Below are positions 16,515-24,912 of a stretch of 64,000 bases of DNA, one piece after another. Made by a program: the position numbers and the translations under genes. Positions within the stretch are counted from its first letter, which is position 1. The number at the start of each line of letters is the position of its first letter. Where the stretch lies: positions 1 through 64,000 of the forward strand of contig JAFABI010000094.1 of the NCBI GenBank assembly GCA_023426125.1, given 5' to 3'. Source of the stretch: Bacillota bacterium. GTDB taxonomy: Bacteria; Bacillota; Clostridia; Acetivibrionales; DTU013. The notes under the pieces are model-generated. The model worked only from the letters and a program-made list of their open reading frames with translations. It had not been told where the DNA came from and did not search any database.

Positions 16515-18140
16515 ATGTACAAAGCACTGATCGTAGATGATGAAAAACCGGTGAGACAGGTCATACAGGCTTTAGGCCTATGGGAAAAGAACGGGATCGG
16601 TCAGGTCTTTGAAGCGTTGGAGGGAGAAAGTGCTTTACGGGTGATGAGGGAAGAAAACCCGGACATTGTATTTCTGGACATGAACATGCCCAATATGGAT
16701 GGCGTCGCTTTTTTAAAGGTGGCCTGTGAGGAGTTTCCGAAAACCAAATACATTGTGGTCAGCGGATACGAGGATTTTGAATATACCAAGCAGGCCATCC
16801 ACTCAAAAGTGCTGGACTATTTGCTGAAGCCGGTAGTAGAGGACGAATTGAACAGGGTATTGAAGAGGGCTGTCCGTGAGCTGGCGGAAGAACGGGCCCA
16901 GGAGTTTGAAGGACTTCGCAGGCGGATTGAGCAAAATGTGACGATCCCTCTCGCCAGAGAAAAAATAATTATACAGCTCATCGAAGGCCTGGGTCATAAC
17001 CCTCTTACAGAGGAACAGAAAAAAATACTCCGCATCTCGGAGGAGTATTCCTATTACGGAATAACGGTATTCAGCCTGCTCAATTTCGAATCGGTTTGCG
17101 GCAGGGTTTTCAGGGGAGATGCCCACGCCGCCTGTTTTGCCATCACCAATGTGATGAACGAGCTGGCGTCTTCCTGGTGCAACGGTTTCAGCTTCAAGGA
17201 TGTCAGAACCAGGAACGAAATTATTTTTACCATTATGGCTTCCACCCGGGAGGAAAAGGAATTTGACAGGCTATTGCCCGGCAGGATCCATGAGATCATT
17301 GCAAAACTGGAGGAGCTGTTCGGCATATACTCCATCGCAGCCATCGGCAAGGAGGTTTCCGAGGCGGCCTCCCTCAAGGTATCCTACAAAACCGCTTTGG
17401 AATTGCTGCATAGCACCAACATCCTTAAGAGCAGTGAAAGAGTACTGACAAAACCGGGACCGGTGATGAAGAGCAAAAGGGTTTCCCTGTTGGAAAAGAA
17501 GGAAGTCTTCATCTATGCTTTCGAGACGGGAAACGTGGAATATGCCGTGAGCATTATGAGACAGCATTTTGAAAGCATCCGCAGGCAGGGATGCTGGAGC
17601 TGGGACGATCAGTACACGACCACCATGGAGTTTATGCTGATCCTGGAGAATATTACCGAACAGTTTGGCGTCGATGAAGAAAAAAACATTCTTTCAGAGT
17701 TCACTTACAAAAATCTGGAGGGCTCTTTTAAGAAGCTGGAGGATTATGAAGAATTTATTCTGGATTTCGTGAAAAGCATTTTCGCCAGTGCCCGGACCAG
17801 TATGAAAGCCAGTGAAAAGGAGAGCCTGTATGAAATCAAGGATTATATTGACAATAATTACGTACGGGAAATCAAGCTCAGTGATTTTTCCGGCAAATAC
17901 TACCGCAGGAAGGAGTATCTTTCCAGGCAGTTTAAGGAGGAATTCGGATACGGAATTTATGAATATGTACTGAAGGTACGGATGGAGAAGGCCGCAGAAA
18001 TGATTTCCGACCTGTCGGTAAAGATACAGACCGTTTCGGAGCACCTGGGCTACAAGGACAATAACTATTTCAGCAGAGCATTCAAGGCGTATTTCGGGAT
18101 GTCTCCCTCCGAATACAGGGAGCTTAAGACAAAAAAATAG
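16515..18140 (+). CDS. YesN-type response regulator with AraC output domain
   Basis: 541 aa. A receiver domain comes first (KALIVDDEKPVRQ, phospho-acceptor Asp55 in IVFLDMNMPNMDG), then a long linker domain, then a C-terminal AraC double HTH (IKLSDFSGKYYRRKEYLSRQ and IQTVSEHLGYKDNNYFSRAF). The ATG at 16515 follows GGGAG; a longer frame would start in the hairpin. It lies just before the CUT1 transporter genes and probably activates them. The YesM-type kinase at 24913 is the likely partner, though the two genes are separated by the transporter and enzyme genes. Confidence 0.88.
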   Translation: MYKALIVDDEKPVRQVIQALGLWEKNGIGQVFEALEGESALRVMREENPDIVFLDMNMPNMDGVAFLKVACEEFPKTKYIVVSGYEDFEYTKQAIHSKVLDYLLKPVVEDELNRVLKRAVRELAEERAQEFEGLRRRIEQNVTIPLAREKIIIQLIEGLGHNPLTEEQKKILRISEEYSYYGITVFSLLNFESVCGRVFRGDAHAACFAITNVMNELASSWCNGFSFKDVRTRNEIIFTIMASTREEKEFDRLLPGRIHEIIAKLEELFGIYSIAAIGKEVSEAASLKVSYKTALELLHSTNILKSSERVLTKPGPVMKSKRVSLLEKKEVFIYAFETGNVEYAVSIMRQHFESIRRQGCWSWDDQYTTTMEFMLILENITEQFGVDEEKNILSEFTYKNLEGSFKKLEDYEEFILDFVKSIFASARTSMKASEKESLYEIKDYIDNNYVREIKLSDFSGKYYRRKEYLSRQFKEEFGYGIYEYVLKVRMEKAAEMISDLSVKIQTVSEHLGYKDNNYFSRAFKAYFGMSPSEYRELKTKK

Positions 18141-18245
18141 AATTACATTTTTCTTAAGGCAGAATTTCATTTTTGTGCATTTAAATAAATGTGCGGCAAA
18201 CTTATCATAATAGTATAAGAACTAAAAATTTAAGGAGGCACATGT

Positions 18246-19562
18246 ATGAAAAAAGCACTATGTCTGTTAATCTGCCTGGCTTTTATCCTTTCCGCCGCTG
18301 CAGGCTGCGGAGCGGGAGGCAACAACCCAAGCGGGTCCACGGCTGCCGATACCACAAAAGGTACGGCACAGACTACGGAGAACAAAAAACCCGTAACCCT
18401 CAAGCTTTTCTTTTTCAGTCCGGAATTGACTGAACAGTACAATGATATGGCCAATGCGTATCATCAGGAAACAGGGAATACCCTGGATATCAATGTACAG
18501 CAGGCCGACTATGTAACCTTGCTCAGCGCAAAGCTCAACTCCGGCGATATACCGGATGTATTCATGAGCAGTGCCTATGCGGACAATATTACTTACAAGG
18601 ATTATGTCTATGATCTGACAGATGAAGACTTCGTAAAAGAGCTCGAACCATCCACCCTGGAAGGCGTCACCCTGGACGGCAGGATTACCGGCTATCCCTT
18701 CCTGGTACAATCCTTCTCCTATATTTATAACAAAAAGGTTTTTGCCGATGCGGGAATAACCGAGCTGCCGAAAACCATAAAACAGTACGAAGAGGTCTGC
18801 CAAAAGCTGCAGGCAAAAGGGATTCAGCCCTTTGCAACAGGCTTCAAGGAATGGTGGGTTCTTCCCCAGACCGCATGGCAGGTCCTTGCTCCCATTAAGG
18901 ATTCCTACGGCGGAGATTACGCCAAATTTGTCGATCAGCTCAACAGCGGCAAAGTTAAATTTAAGGATATTAAGGAAATGAATACCGTATTCGACATGCT
19001 GGACCTCATCAAGAAATATGGGGGACCCAAGCCGATGGAATCCGATTTCAACGATCAGTGCTCCGCCCTTGCAACCGGCAAGGTCGCCATGATCCACCAG
19101 GGAAATTGGGCTGAGGATACTATCCGGAAAACGAATCCGGAGATAGATTTAGGATACCTCCTGGGTCCTGTGGGCGAAGATGCGGGCAAAGCCAACTTAG
19201 CCTTTTTCTCCAGCCAGACCATCAGAATCGCCAAAGAAAGTGAAAAGCTGCAGGAATCCCTGGCATGGCTCCGATGGATCACTACTTCCGATTACGGAAA
19301 GAAGTGGATTCCGGAAAAGATCAAGCAGCTGTCACCCGTCAAGGGAGCACCGGCAGCTGACGCCCAGCTGGCAGGCGAAACACTCAGCCTTATCTCACAA
19401 AACGCACCCAACTTCCCTCTGTTTTACATGATGTTCCCCACCGGAACGGAACAGGGATTGGGAATTATCCTGCAGGGCTACTGCGCAGGAGACAAGACCA
19501 GGCAGCAGACCCTGGAAGAACTCGACGCGGCTTACCAGAAGCTTGTAAACGCATCAAAGTAA
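18246..19562 (+). CDS. CUT1 sugar-binding lipoprotein (family 1 extracellular solute-binding)
   Basis: 438 aa. The lipoprotein signal is MKKALCLL, a hydrophobic run, then SAAAGC with the lipidated Cys at 21. The mature part is an SBP_bac_1 protein: LKLFFFSPELTEQYNDM start, a DIPDVFMSS motif and AMIHQGNWAED late in the chain. It captures an oligosaccharide outside the cell for the two permeases downstream. GH31 enzymes in the same locus suggest an alpha-xyloside or xyloglucan-type ligand. AAGGAGG lies upstream of the ATG. Confidence 0.87.
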   Translation: MKKALCLLICLAFILSAAAGCGAGGNNPSGSTAADTTKGTAQTTENKKPVTLKLFFFSPELTEQYNDMANAYHQETGNTLDINVQQADYVTLLSAKLNSGDIPDVFMSSAYADNITYKDYVYDLTDEDFVKELEPSTLEGVTLDGRITGYPFLVQSFSYIYNKKVFADAGITELPKTIKQYEEVCQKLQAKGIQPFATGFKEWWVLPQTAWQVLAPIKDSYGGDYAKFVDQLNSGKVKFKDIKEMNTVFDMLDLIKKYGGPKPMESDFNDQCSALATGKVAMIHQGNWAEDTIRKTNPEIDLGYLLGPVGEDAGKANLAFFSSQTIRIAKESEKLQESLAWLRWITTSDYGKKWIPEKIKQLSPVKGAPAADAQLAGETLSLISQNAPNFPLFYMMFPTGTEQGLGIILQGYCAGDKTRQQTLEELDAAYQKLVNASK

Positions 19563-19573
19563 GGATTTAGCGG

Positions 19574-19609
19574 ATTTGGCCGAAGGTGATTGTCTTCCTT
19601 CGGTCAAAT
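19574..19609 (+). terminator. Intercistronic hairpin after the binding-protein gene
   Basis: 13-bp stem, ATTTGGCCGAAGG with CCTTCGGTCAAAT (one G-T pair), with a 10-nt loop, 12 bp after the stop codon. It sits before the permease ribosome binding site. As at 3661-3710, it likely stabilises the binding-protein mRNA or lets only part of transcription pass on. Confidence 0.6.
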
Positions 19610-19630
19610 TCATTAGAAAGGTGACGAGCC

Positions 19631-20518
19631 ATGAAGATAAGTCTAAAAAACAGGCGAAATGCATTGGAGTTCACATATTTTACCATACCGGCGGTTGTTG
19701 TGATCCTGCTTTTTGTAGAAATTCCGTTCCTTATGAGCATCCTGTATTCCTTTACAAAATGGAACGGTCTGGAGAAAGTTCCGACATTCATCGGTCTGCA
19801 AAATTATGTTGAATTGCTCACCAATGACAAGGATTTGGTCAGAGCGCTGGGTTTCACCCTGATCTTCACGGTGATGATGGTAGTGTTAACCAACCTCGTG
19901 GCACTCCTTCTGGCCATCCTGCTTGACAGTAACATCAAAGGCCGGAACATATTGCGGGCGGCATTTTATGTTCCCAATATCATCAGCCTCATTGTCATAG
20001 GGTATGTATGGCGGTTCATATTTTCCAAGGCCTTCGATTCCCTGTACAACCTCACACACCTTGGCATATTCCAGCTAAGCTGGCTGGGGGACAGCAAGAT
20101 CGCTTTCTTAAGCGTTGTCATCGTTTCCGTCTGGCAGGCGGTGGGATTTTATCTTGTAATTTATATCGCAGGCCTGCAGACAGTGTCGAAGGACATCATT
20201 GAAGCATCGTACATTGACGGGGCAAGCGGAGTCAAAAGATTTTTCACCATTACCCTGCCGCTGATCATGCCTTCCATTACGGTTAGTGTTTTTTATTCTC
20301 TTGCCAACGCGCTTAAGACCTTTGACGTAATCTTCAGCCTTACCTTCGGAGGCCCGGGAACAGCCACTACAACCATCGCGCTGGACATTTACAAAACGGC
20401 GTTCAGTGACAACCGCTTCGGCTACGGGTCTGCCAAGTCTGTCGTATTGTTCCTGCTGATCCTGCTGATAACGGTTCTGCAGGTGGCATTCTTCAAGAAG
20501 AAAGAGGTGGAAGCATGA
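19631..20518 (+). CDS. CUT1 sugar ABC permease (MalF-like)
   Basis: 295 aa with about six membrane helices. The EAA loop that contacts the ATPase reads IEASYIDGASGVKRFFTITLP, close to consensus. The first helix carries the usual YFTIPAVVVILLFVEIPFLMS start. It overlaps the next permease gene by 4 bp and forms a heterodimer with it. No ATPase gene is nearby, so a shared MsmK/UgpC-type ATPase encoded elsewhere is expected. Confidence 0.88.
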   Translation: MKISLKNRRNALEFTYFTIPAVVVILLFVEIPFLMSILYSFTKWNGLEKVPTFIGLQNYVELLTNDKDLVRALGFTLIFTVMMVVLTNLVALLLAILLDSNIKGRNILRAAFYVPNIISLIVIGYVWRFIFSKAFDSLYNLTHLGIFQLSWLGDSKIAFLSVVIVSVWQAVGFYLVIYIAGLQTVSKDIIEASYIDGASGVKRFFTITLPLIMPSITVSVFYSLANALKTFDVIFSLTFGGPGTATTTIALDIYKTAFSDNRFGYGSAKSVVLFLLILLITVLQVAFFKKKEVEA

Positions 20519-21342
20519 AAAGGAGATTCACGAGTCTGCTGCTATCCATTCTGCTGTTTATCGCAGCGCTGATTTATCTATATCCGCTGTTCCTGGTGGC
20601 CATAAACTCCCTTAAATCCTTCCAGGAAATCATGGCGGATGTTGTTGCATTGCCTGAAAAGCTTAATTTTGAAAACTATGTAAAGGCTTACGAAGTACTC
20701 CGATACCCAAGCCTGTTCCTGAATACACTGACAGCTACTGTCATCGGTACGGCCGGTGTCGTACTCATAAGCTCCATGGCGGGCTACAAGCTTTCCCGCA
20801 CCAAAACCAGATACAGCTGGCTGGTTTTTCTGCTATGCATAGCACCCATGATGATACCGTTCCAGTCGTTCATGATCGCGCTGGTGAAGATATCAAAGCT
20901 TATGCACCTGACGAATTCCACCTATGGCCTGGGTGTGATTTACTGGGGGCTGGGCGCGCCTCTTGCCCTTTTCCTGTATCACGGCTTTGTCAAGACGGTT
21001 CCCGTTGAACTGGACGAATCCGCGGTCATCGACGGATGCCCGCCCCTGCGGGCCTTCTACCAGGTCATATTGCCTCTTTTGAAGCCGATAACGGTTTCCG
21101 TCATCGTCATCAATGCCATGTGGATGTGGAATGACTTCCTGCTGCCGCTGTTGGTGCTTGGCGGGGAAAAAAAGGCGCTGACACTGCAGCTGGCGGCTTA
21201 TAACTTTTTCGGGCTTTACAAAATCGAATGGAATTTTGCGATGGCGGCAGTGTTCCTGGTCATCATACCCGCCGTGATTTTTTATCTGGTTCTTCAAAAG
21301 CATATTATCAAGGGGATGGTATCCGGCGCGGTCAAGTCGTAG
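20515..21342 (+). CDS. CUT1 sugar ABC permease (MalG-like)
   Basis: 275 aa with about six membrane helices. The EAA-type loop is VELDESAVIDGCPPLRAFYQVILPLLKP, with the conserved I-LP end. Its ATG overlaps the stop of the MalF-like gene. The pair imports the oligosaccharide bound by the 18246 lipoprotein. The next gene, a GH31 alpha-xylosidase, starts 38 bp later and probably degrades the imported sugar. Confidence 0.88.
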   Translation: MKRRFTSLLLSILLFIAALIYLYPLFLVAINSLKSFQEIMADVVALPEKLNFENYVKAYEVLRYPSLFLNTLTATVIGTAGVVLISSMAGYKLSRTKTRYSWLVFLLCIAPMMIPFQSFMIALVKISKLMHLTNSTYGLGVIYWGLGAPLALFLYHGFVKTVPVELDESAVIDGCPPLRAFYQVILPLLKPITVSVIVINAMWMWNDFLLPLLVLGGEKKALTLQLAAYNFFGLYKIEWNFAMAAVFLVIIPAVIFYLVLQKHIIKGMVSGAVKS

Positions 21343-21380
21343 GACGGATTTCAATCATTACAACACCAGGGGGGCGTAGA

Positions 21381-23714
21381 ATGAAGTTTACAGATGGGTA
21401 CTGGTTTATCAGAGAAGGCGTAAAGATATTCAATCCCACGGAAATTAGGGATATATGGACGACGGAGGAATCCGTTACTGTGTTTGCCTCCTGCAAAAAG
21501 ATACGGCACAGGGGAGATACCCTGAATCAACCGGTCATTACAACCCGCTTCAGTTCACCCATGAAAAATGTCATTTGTGTACGGGTAGAACACAGCATCG
21601 GCAAAAAAAAGACAGGCCCGGATTTTGAGCTGAACCTGCCCGGGGATGCCGCGGCGAGTTTGCTGGATAACGAGAGTGAAACCAGGCTAACAAGCGGAAA
21701 TCTAAGCGTAAGTGTCAGTAAAAAGGACGACTGGAAGGTGGATTTTCTTTTTAACGGCAAATACATCACCGGCAGCGGATATAAAAATATCGGGTATATC
21801 GTAGATCAGGACAAGAATACCTTTATGCGTGAGCAGTTGGGTCTGGGTGTCGGCGAATGCATCTATGGCCTTGGTGAAAGATTTACTCCCTTCGTTAAAA
21901 ACGGCCAGACGGTAGACATGTGGAATGCTGATGGCGGCACTGCCAGTGAATTGGCCTACAAGAATATTCCGTTCTATCTTTCAAGCAAGGGCTACGGAGT
22001 ATTTGTCAATCATCCCGGACGCGTATCCTTCGAAATCGCCTCTGAAAATGTTTCCAGGACGCAGTTCAGTGTTCCGGGCGAATCTCTCGAATACTATATC
22101 ATCGGGGGAGAAACTCTCAAGGAGGTGCTGTCCAACTACACCCGGCTGACGGGACGACCTGCACTGCCTCCGGCGTGGTCTTTCGGACTCTGGCTGACGA
22201 CCTCCTTTACCACAAGCTATGACGAAGGAACTGTAAACAGCTTCATTGACGGCATGTTCGAAAGGGATCTGCCGCTGCATGTTTTCCATTTTGACTGTTT
22301 CTGGATGAAGGAATTCCAGTGGTGTGATTTCCAATGGGACAAAGATGTTTTTCCCGATCCCGAGGGCATGCTCAAACGTTTGAAAAGCAAGGGTCTGAAA
22401 ATCTGTGTATGGATCAACTCCTATATCGCACAGAAATCCTGCCTCTTTGCGGAAGGTATGGAAAAGGGCTTCCTGGTGAAAACCAGGGACGGAAGTGTCT
22501 GGCAGTGGGACAACTGGCAGTCGGGGATGGGACTTGTGGACTTTACAAACCCGGAGGCCTGCCAATGGTTCAAGAGCAAGCTGAAAAGGCTTCTCGACAT
22601 GGGGGTGGACTGCTTCAAGACAGACTTCGGAGAACGCATCCCAACAGAGGATGTTGTGTACTTCGACGGTTCTGATCCGGTAAAAATGCATAACTACTAC
22701 ACCTACCTTTATAATCGTTGTGTTTTTGAACTGCTGGAGGAGACAAAGGGCAGAAATGAAGCGGCGCTTTTCGCGCGCTCGGCGACGGCCGGAGGCCAGA
22801 AGTTCCCCGTACACTGGGGAGGAGACTGCTCGGCCACTTACGATTCCATGGCCGAAACCCTGAGGGGAGGCTTGTCCCTGGGATTATCAGGCTTCGGCTT
22901 CTGGAGTCATGATATCAGTGGGTTTGAAAGGACTGCACCGGCGGATGTATACAAGCGGTGGATAGCATTCGGTCTTCTATCCTCACACAGCAGGCTCCAT
23001 GGAAATGAATCCTATCGCGTACCCTGGCTTTTTGATGAAGAATCCGTAGATGTCCTGCGTTACTTCACAAAGCTTAAGTGCAGTTTGATGCCGTACCTGT
23101 ACAGCAAAGCCTGTGAAGCCGTTGAGACAGGGATACCCATGTTGAGGGCCATGGTGCTGGAATTCAACGAAGATCCTGCCTGCCGTTATCTGGACCAGCA
23201 ATACATGCTGGGAGATTCCATGCTTATAGCACCGGTTTTCAATGAAGAAGGCGTTGCTTCGTACTATCTTCCCAAAGGGGGATGGACTCACTTCCTGTCA
23301 GGTGATAAAATAGAAGGCGGATGCTGGAGAAATGAACGGCACGATTTCATGAGCATACCCATATTGGTAAGGCATAATTCCATCATTGCAGTGGGAAACG
23401 TGGATACAAAGCCTGATTATGATTATGCCGATGGTGTCACTTTGCATATGTTTGAGCTGCTGGACGGCTGCAGTGCGGAGACGGTCATATATGACGCCTG
23501 CGGAAAGGCCGAACTGGAAGTCAAGGCAGTGAGAAAGGGCCGGAATATCCGGGTTGATACCGGCGGTTCGTGCAAAGCCTGGAGTCTGTATCTCAGGGGC
23601 ATCAATGAAATCCGATTCGTTGAATCGGCATCTTTAATAAAAGAGGAAAAGGGAATACGGATTGTACCCAATAGCGGTATAAAGACACTCAGTATAGAAT
23701 TATTAAACGCATAA
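21381..23714 (+). CDS. yicI: GH31 alpha-xylosidase (YicI-type)
   Basis: 777 aa, closely like E. coli YicI (772 aa) along its whole length. The nucleophile is Asp415 (KTDFGERIP) and the acid/base Asp482 (HWGGD). Cys306-Phe307 (HFDCFWM) correspond to the YicI Cys307-Phe308 pair linked to alpha-xyloside preference. It would release xylose from isoprimeverose or other alpha-1,6-xylosides in the cytoplasm; no signal peptide is seen. The ATG at 21381 follows CCAGGGGGG and matches the family start; a longer frame would run back into the permease gene. Confidence 0.9.
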   Translation: MKFTDGYWFIREGVKIFNPTEIRDIWTTEESVTVFASCKKIRHRGDTLNQPVITTRFSSPMKNVICVRVEHSIGKKKTGPDFELNLPGDAAASLLDNESETRLTSGNLSVSVSKKDDWKVDFLFNGKYITGSGYKNIGYIVDQDKNTFMREQLGLGVGECIYGLGERFTPFVKNGQTVDMWNADGGTASELAYKNIPFYLSSKGYGVFVNHPGRVSFEIASENVSRTQFSVPGESLEYYIIGGETLKEVLSNYTRLTGRPALPPAWSFGLWLTTSFTTSYDEGTVNSFIDGMFERDLPLHVFHFDCFWMKEFQWCDFQWDKDVFPDPEGMLKRLKSKGLKICVWINSYIAQKSCLFAEGMEKGFLVKTRDGSVWQWDNWQSGMGLVDFTNPEACQWFKSKLKRLLDMGVDCFKTDFGERIPTEDVVYFDGSDPVKMHNYYTYLYNRCVFELLEETKGRNEAALFARSATAGGQKFPVHWGGDCSATYDSMAETLRGGLSLGLSGFGFWSHDISGFERTAPADVYKRWIAFGLLSSHSRLHGNESYRVPWLFDEESVDVLRYFTKLKCSLMPYLYSKACEAVETGIPMLRAMVLEFNEDPACRYLDQQYMLGDSMLIAPVFNEEGVASYYLPKGGWTHFLSGDKIEGGCWRNERHDFMSIPILVRHNSIIAVGNVDTKPDYDYADGVTLHMFELLDGCSAETVIYDACGKAELEVKAVRKGRNIRVDTGGSCKAWSLYLRGINEIRFVESASLIKEEKGIRIVPNSGIKTLSIELLNA

Positions 23715-23738
23715 TGAAAAAAATGGGAGGGGAAAGGT

Positions 23739-24758
23739 ATGAAGGCTGCGGTATTTCATGGAAAAGACATTCTGAGGGTTGAGGACGTCGCACAGCGCGA
23801 TCCCGGGCCTGGAGAGGTAGAAATAAGAATACACGCCTGCGGGGTATGCGGAACGGATCTGCATATCTACGAAGGAGCGGAGGGGGCTGCGAAATGCGAT
23901 CCGCCTACAATCCTTGGACATGAATTTTCCGGAGTTATCAGTAAAACCGGTCCCGGCGTCAAAGCGGTAAAGGTTGGAGACCGGGTGTGCGTGGACCCCA
24001 ATGACATGTGCGGAGAATGCTTTTTTTGCAGAAACGGAAAAGGCCATTTCTGCGAAAACATGGTAGGGATCGGCACCACCACAGACGGGGGCTTTGCAGA
24101 ATACTGTACGGTTCGCGAGAAGCAGGTGTATAAAATCGGAGACAACCTGTCCTTTGAAGAAGGCGCCATGGCGGAGCCCATAGCCTGCTGCCTTCACGGA
24201 ATGGACCTGACCGGGGTAAAGATCGGGGATACTGTGCTGCTGATCGGAGGAGGAACCATCGGACTGATCATGCTGCAGCTTGCAAAGCTGTCAGGAGCAT
24301 CTACGCTGATTGTGGTGGAACCGGTAAAAGCCAAAAGGGAGATGGCCATGAAACTGGGTGCGGACCTGACGATCGATCCTTATGCAGATAAAATTGAGGA
24401 TGTACTTGCAGAACATGGCATCAGCCATATTGATGCCGCCATTGAGTGTGTCGGGCTCAAAAATACGATGAGTGACGCCATCCGTCTTGCAGGGCGAGGC
24501 GGGACGGCCATGTTGTTCGGATTGACAAGTCCCTCCAGTGAGATTCCGCTGATGCCCTTTGATATTTTCAGGAGGGAAGTGACAATCAAAGCCTCCTTTA
24601 TCAACCCATACACCCAAAAAAGGGCTATCCTGCTCCTGAATTCAGGGAAAATCAATGTAAGGGAGCTCATTACCGACAAGGTGAAGCTGGAGGATATCAA
24701 CACGGTTTTTGAAGACAGCCGGTTTAGAAGCAGAGGTAAAATTATCATTTTACCATAA
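23739..24758 (+). CDS. Zinc-dependent medium-chain dehydrogenase (polyol/sugar type)
   Basis: 339 aa. The catalytic zinc motif is HACGVCGTDLHIYEG with GHEFSGVI. The structural zinc loop is CGECFFCRNGKGHFC, and the NAD-binding glycine motif is LLIGGGTIGLIML. It follows the alpha-xylosidase gene by 24 bp, so it probably acts on a product of the imported sugar, for example xylitol or xylulose. It is only distantly like the dehydrogenase at 9397. Its substrate cannot be fixed from sequence. Confidence 0.8.
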   Translation: MKAAVFHGKDILRVEDVAQRDPGPGEVEIRIHACGVCGTDLHIYEGAEGAAKCDPPTILGHEFSGVISKTGPGVKAVKVGDRVCVDPNDMCGECFFCRNGKGHFCENMVGIGTTTDGGFAEYCTVREKQVYKIGDNLSFEEGAMAEPIACCLHGMDLTGVKIGDTVLLIGGGTIGLIMLQLAKLSGASTLIVVEPVKAKREMAMKLGADLTIDPYADKIEDVLAEHGISHIDAAIECVGLKNTMSDAIRLAGRGGTAMLFGLTSPSSEIPLMPFDIFRREVTIKASFINPYTQKRAILLLNSGKINVRELITDKVKLEDINTVFEDSRFRSRGKIIILP

Positions 24759-24854
24759 GGGGTAGGGTTGTGGTATAATGAGTAGAGACGATATGATTTA
24801 TGAAATAAATTGATGTAAAATGTACTTGGGCAAGTGTCATAAAGGACATCCGTG

Positions 24855-24888
24855 CACCTATCAGTTAAGCTGATAGGTGTTTCGGTTT
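24855..24888 (+). terminator. Terminator after the dehydrogenase gene
   Basis: Perfect 10-bp stem (CACCTATCAG / CTGATAGGTG) with a 5-nt loop, followed by TTTCGGTTT. It lies 96 bp after the dehydrogenase stop. It also overlaps the furthest-upstream possible start of the histidine kinase gene, which argues for a later start there. Confidence 0.7.
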
Positions 24889-24912
24889 AGTGCAAATAAA
24901 CAGGGTTTGGAT

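Noticed and set aside
21981..22814. Minus-strand open frame (277 aa) inside the second GH31 gene
   Set aside because: The plus strand encodes a full YicI-type enzyme here; the antisense product has no recognisable domain.
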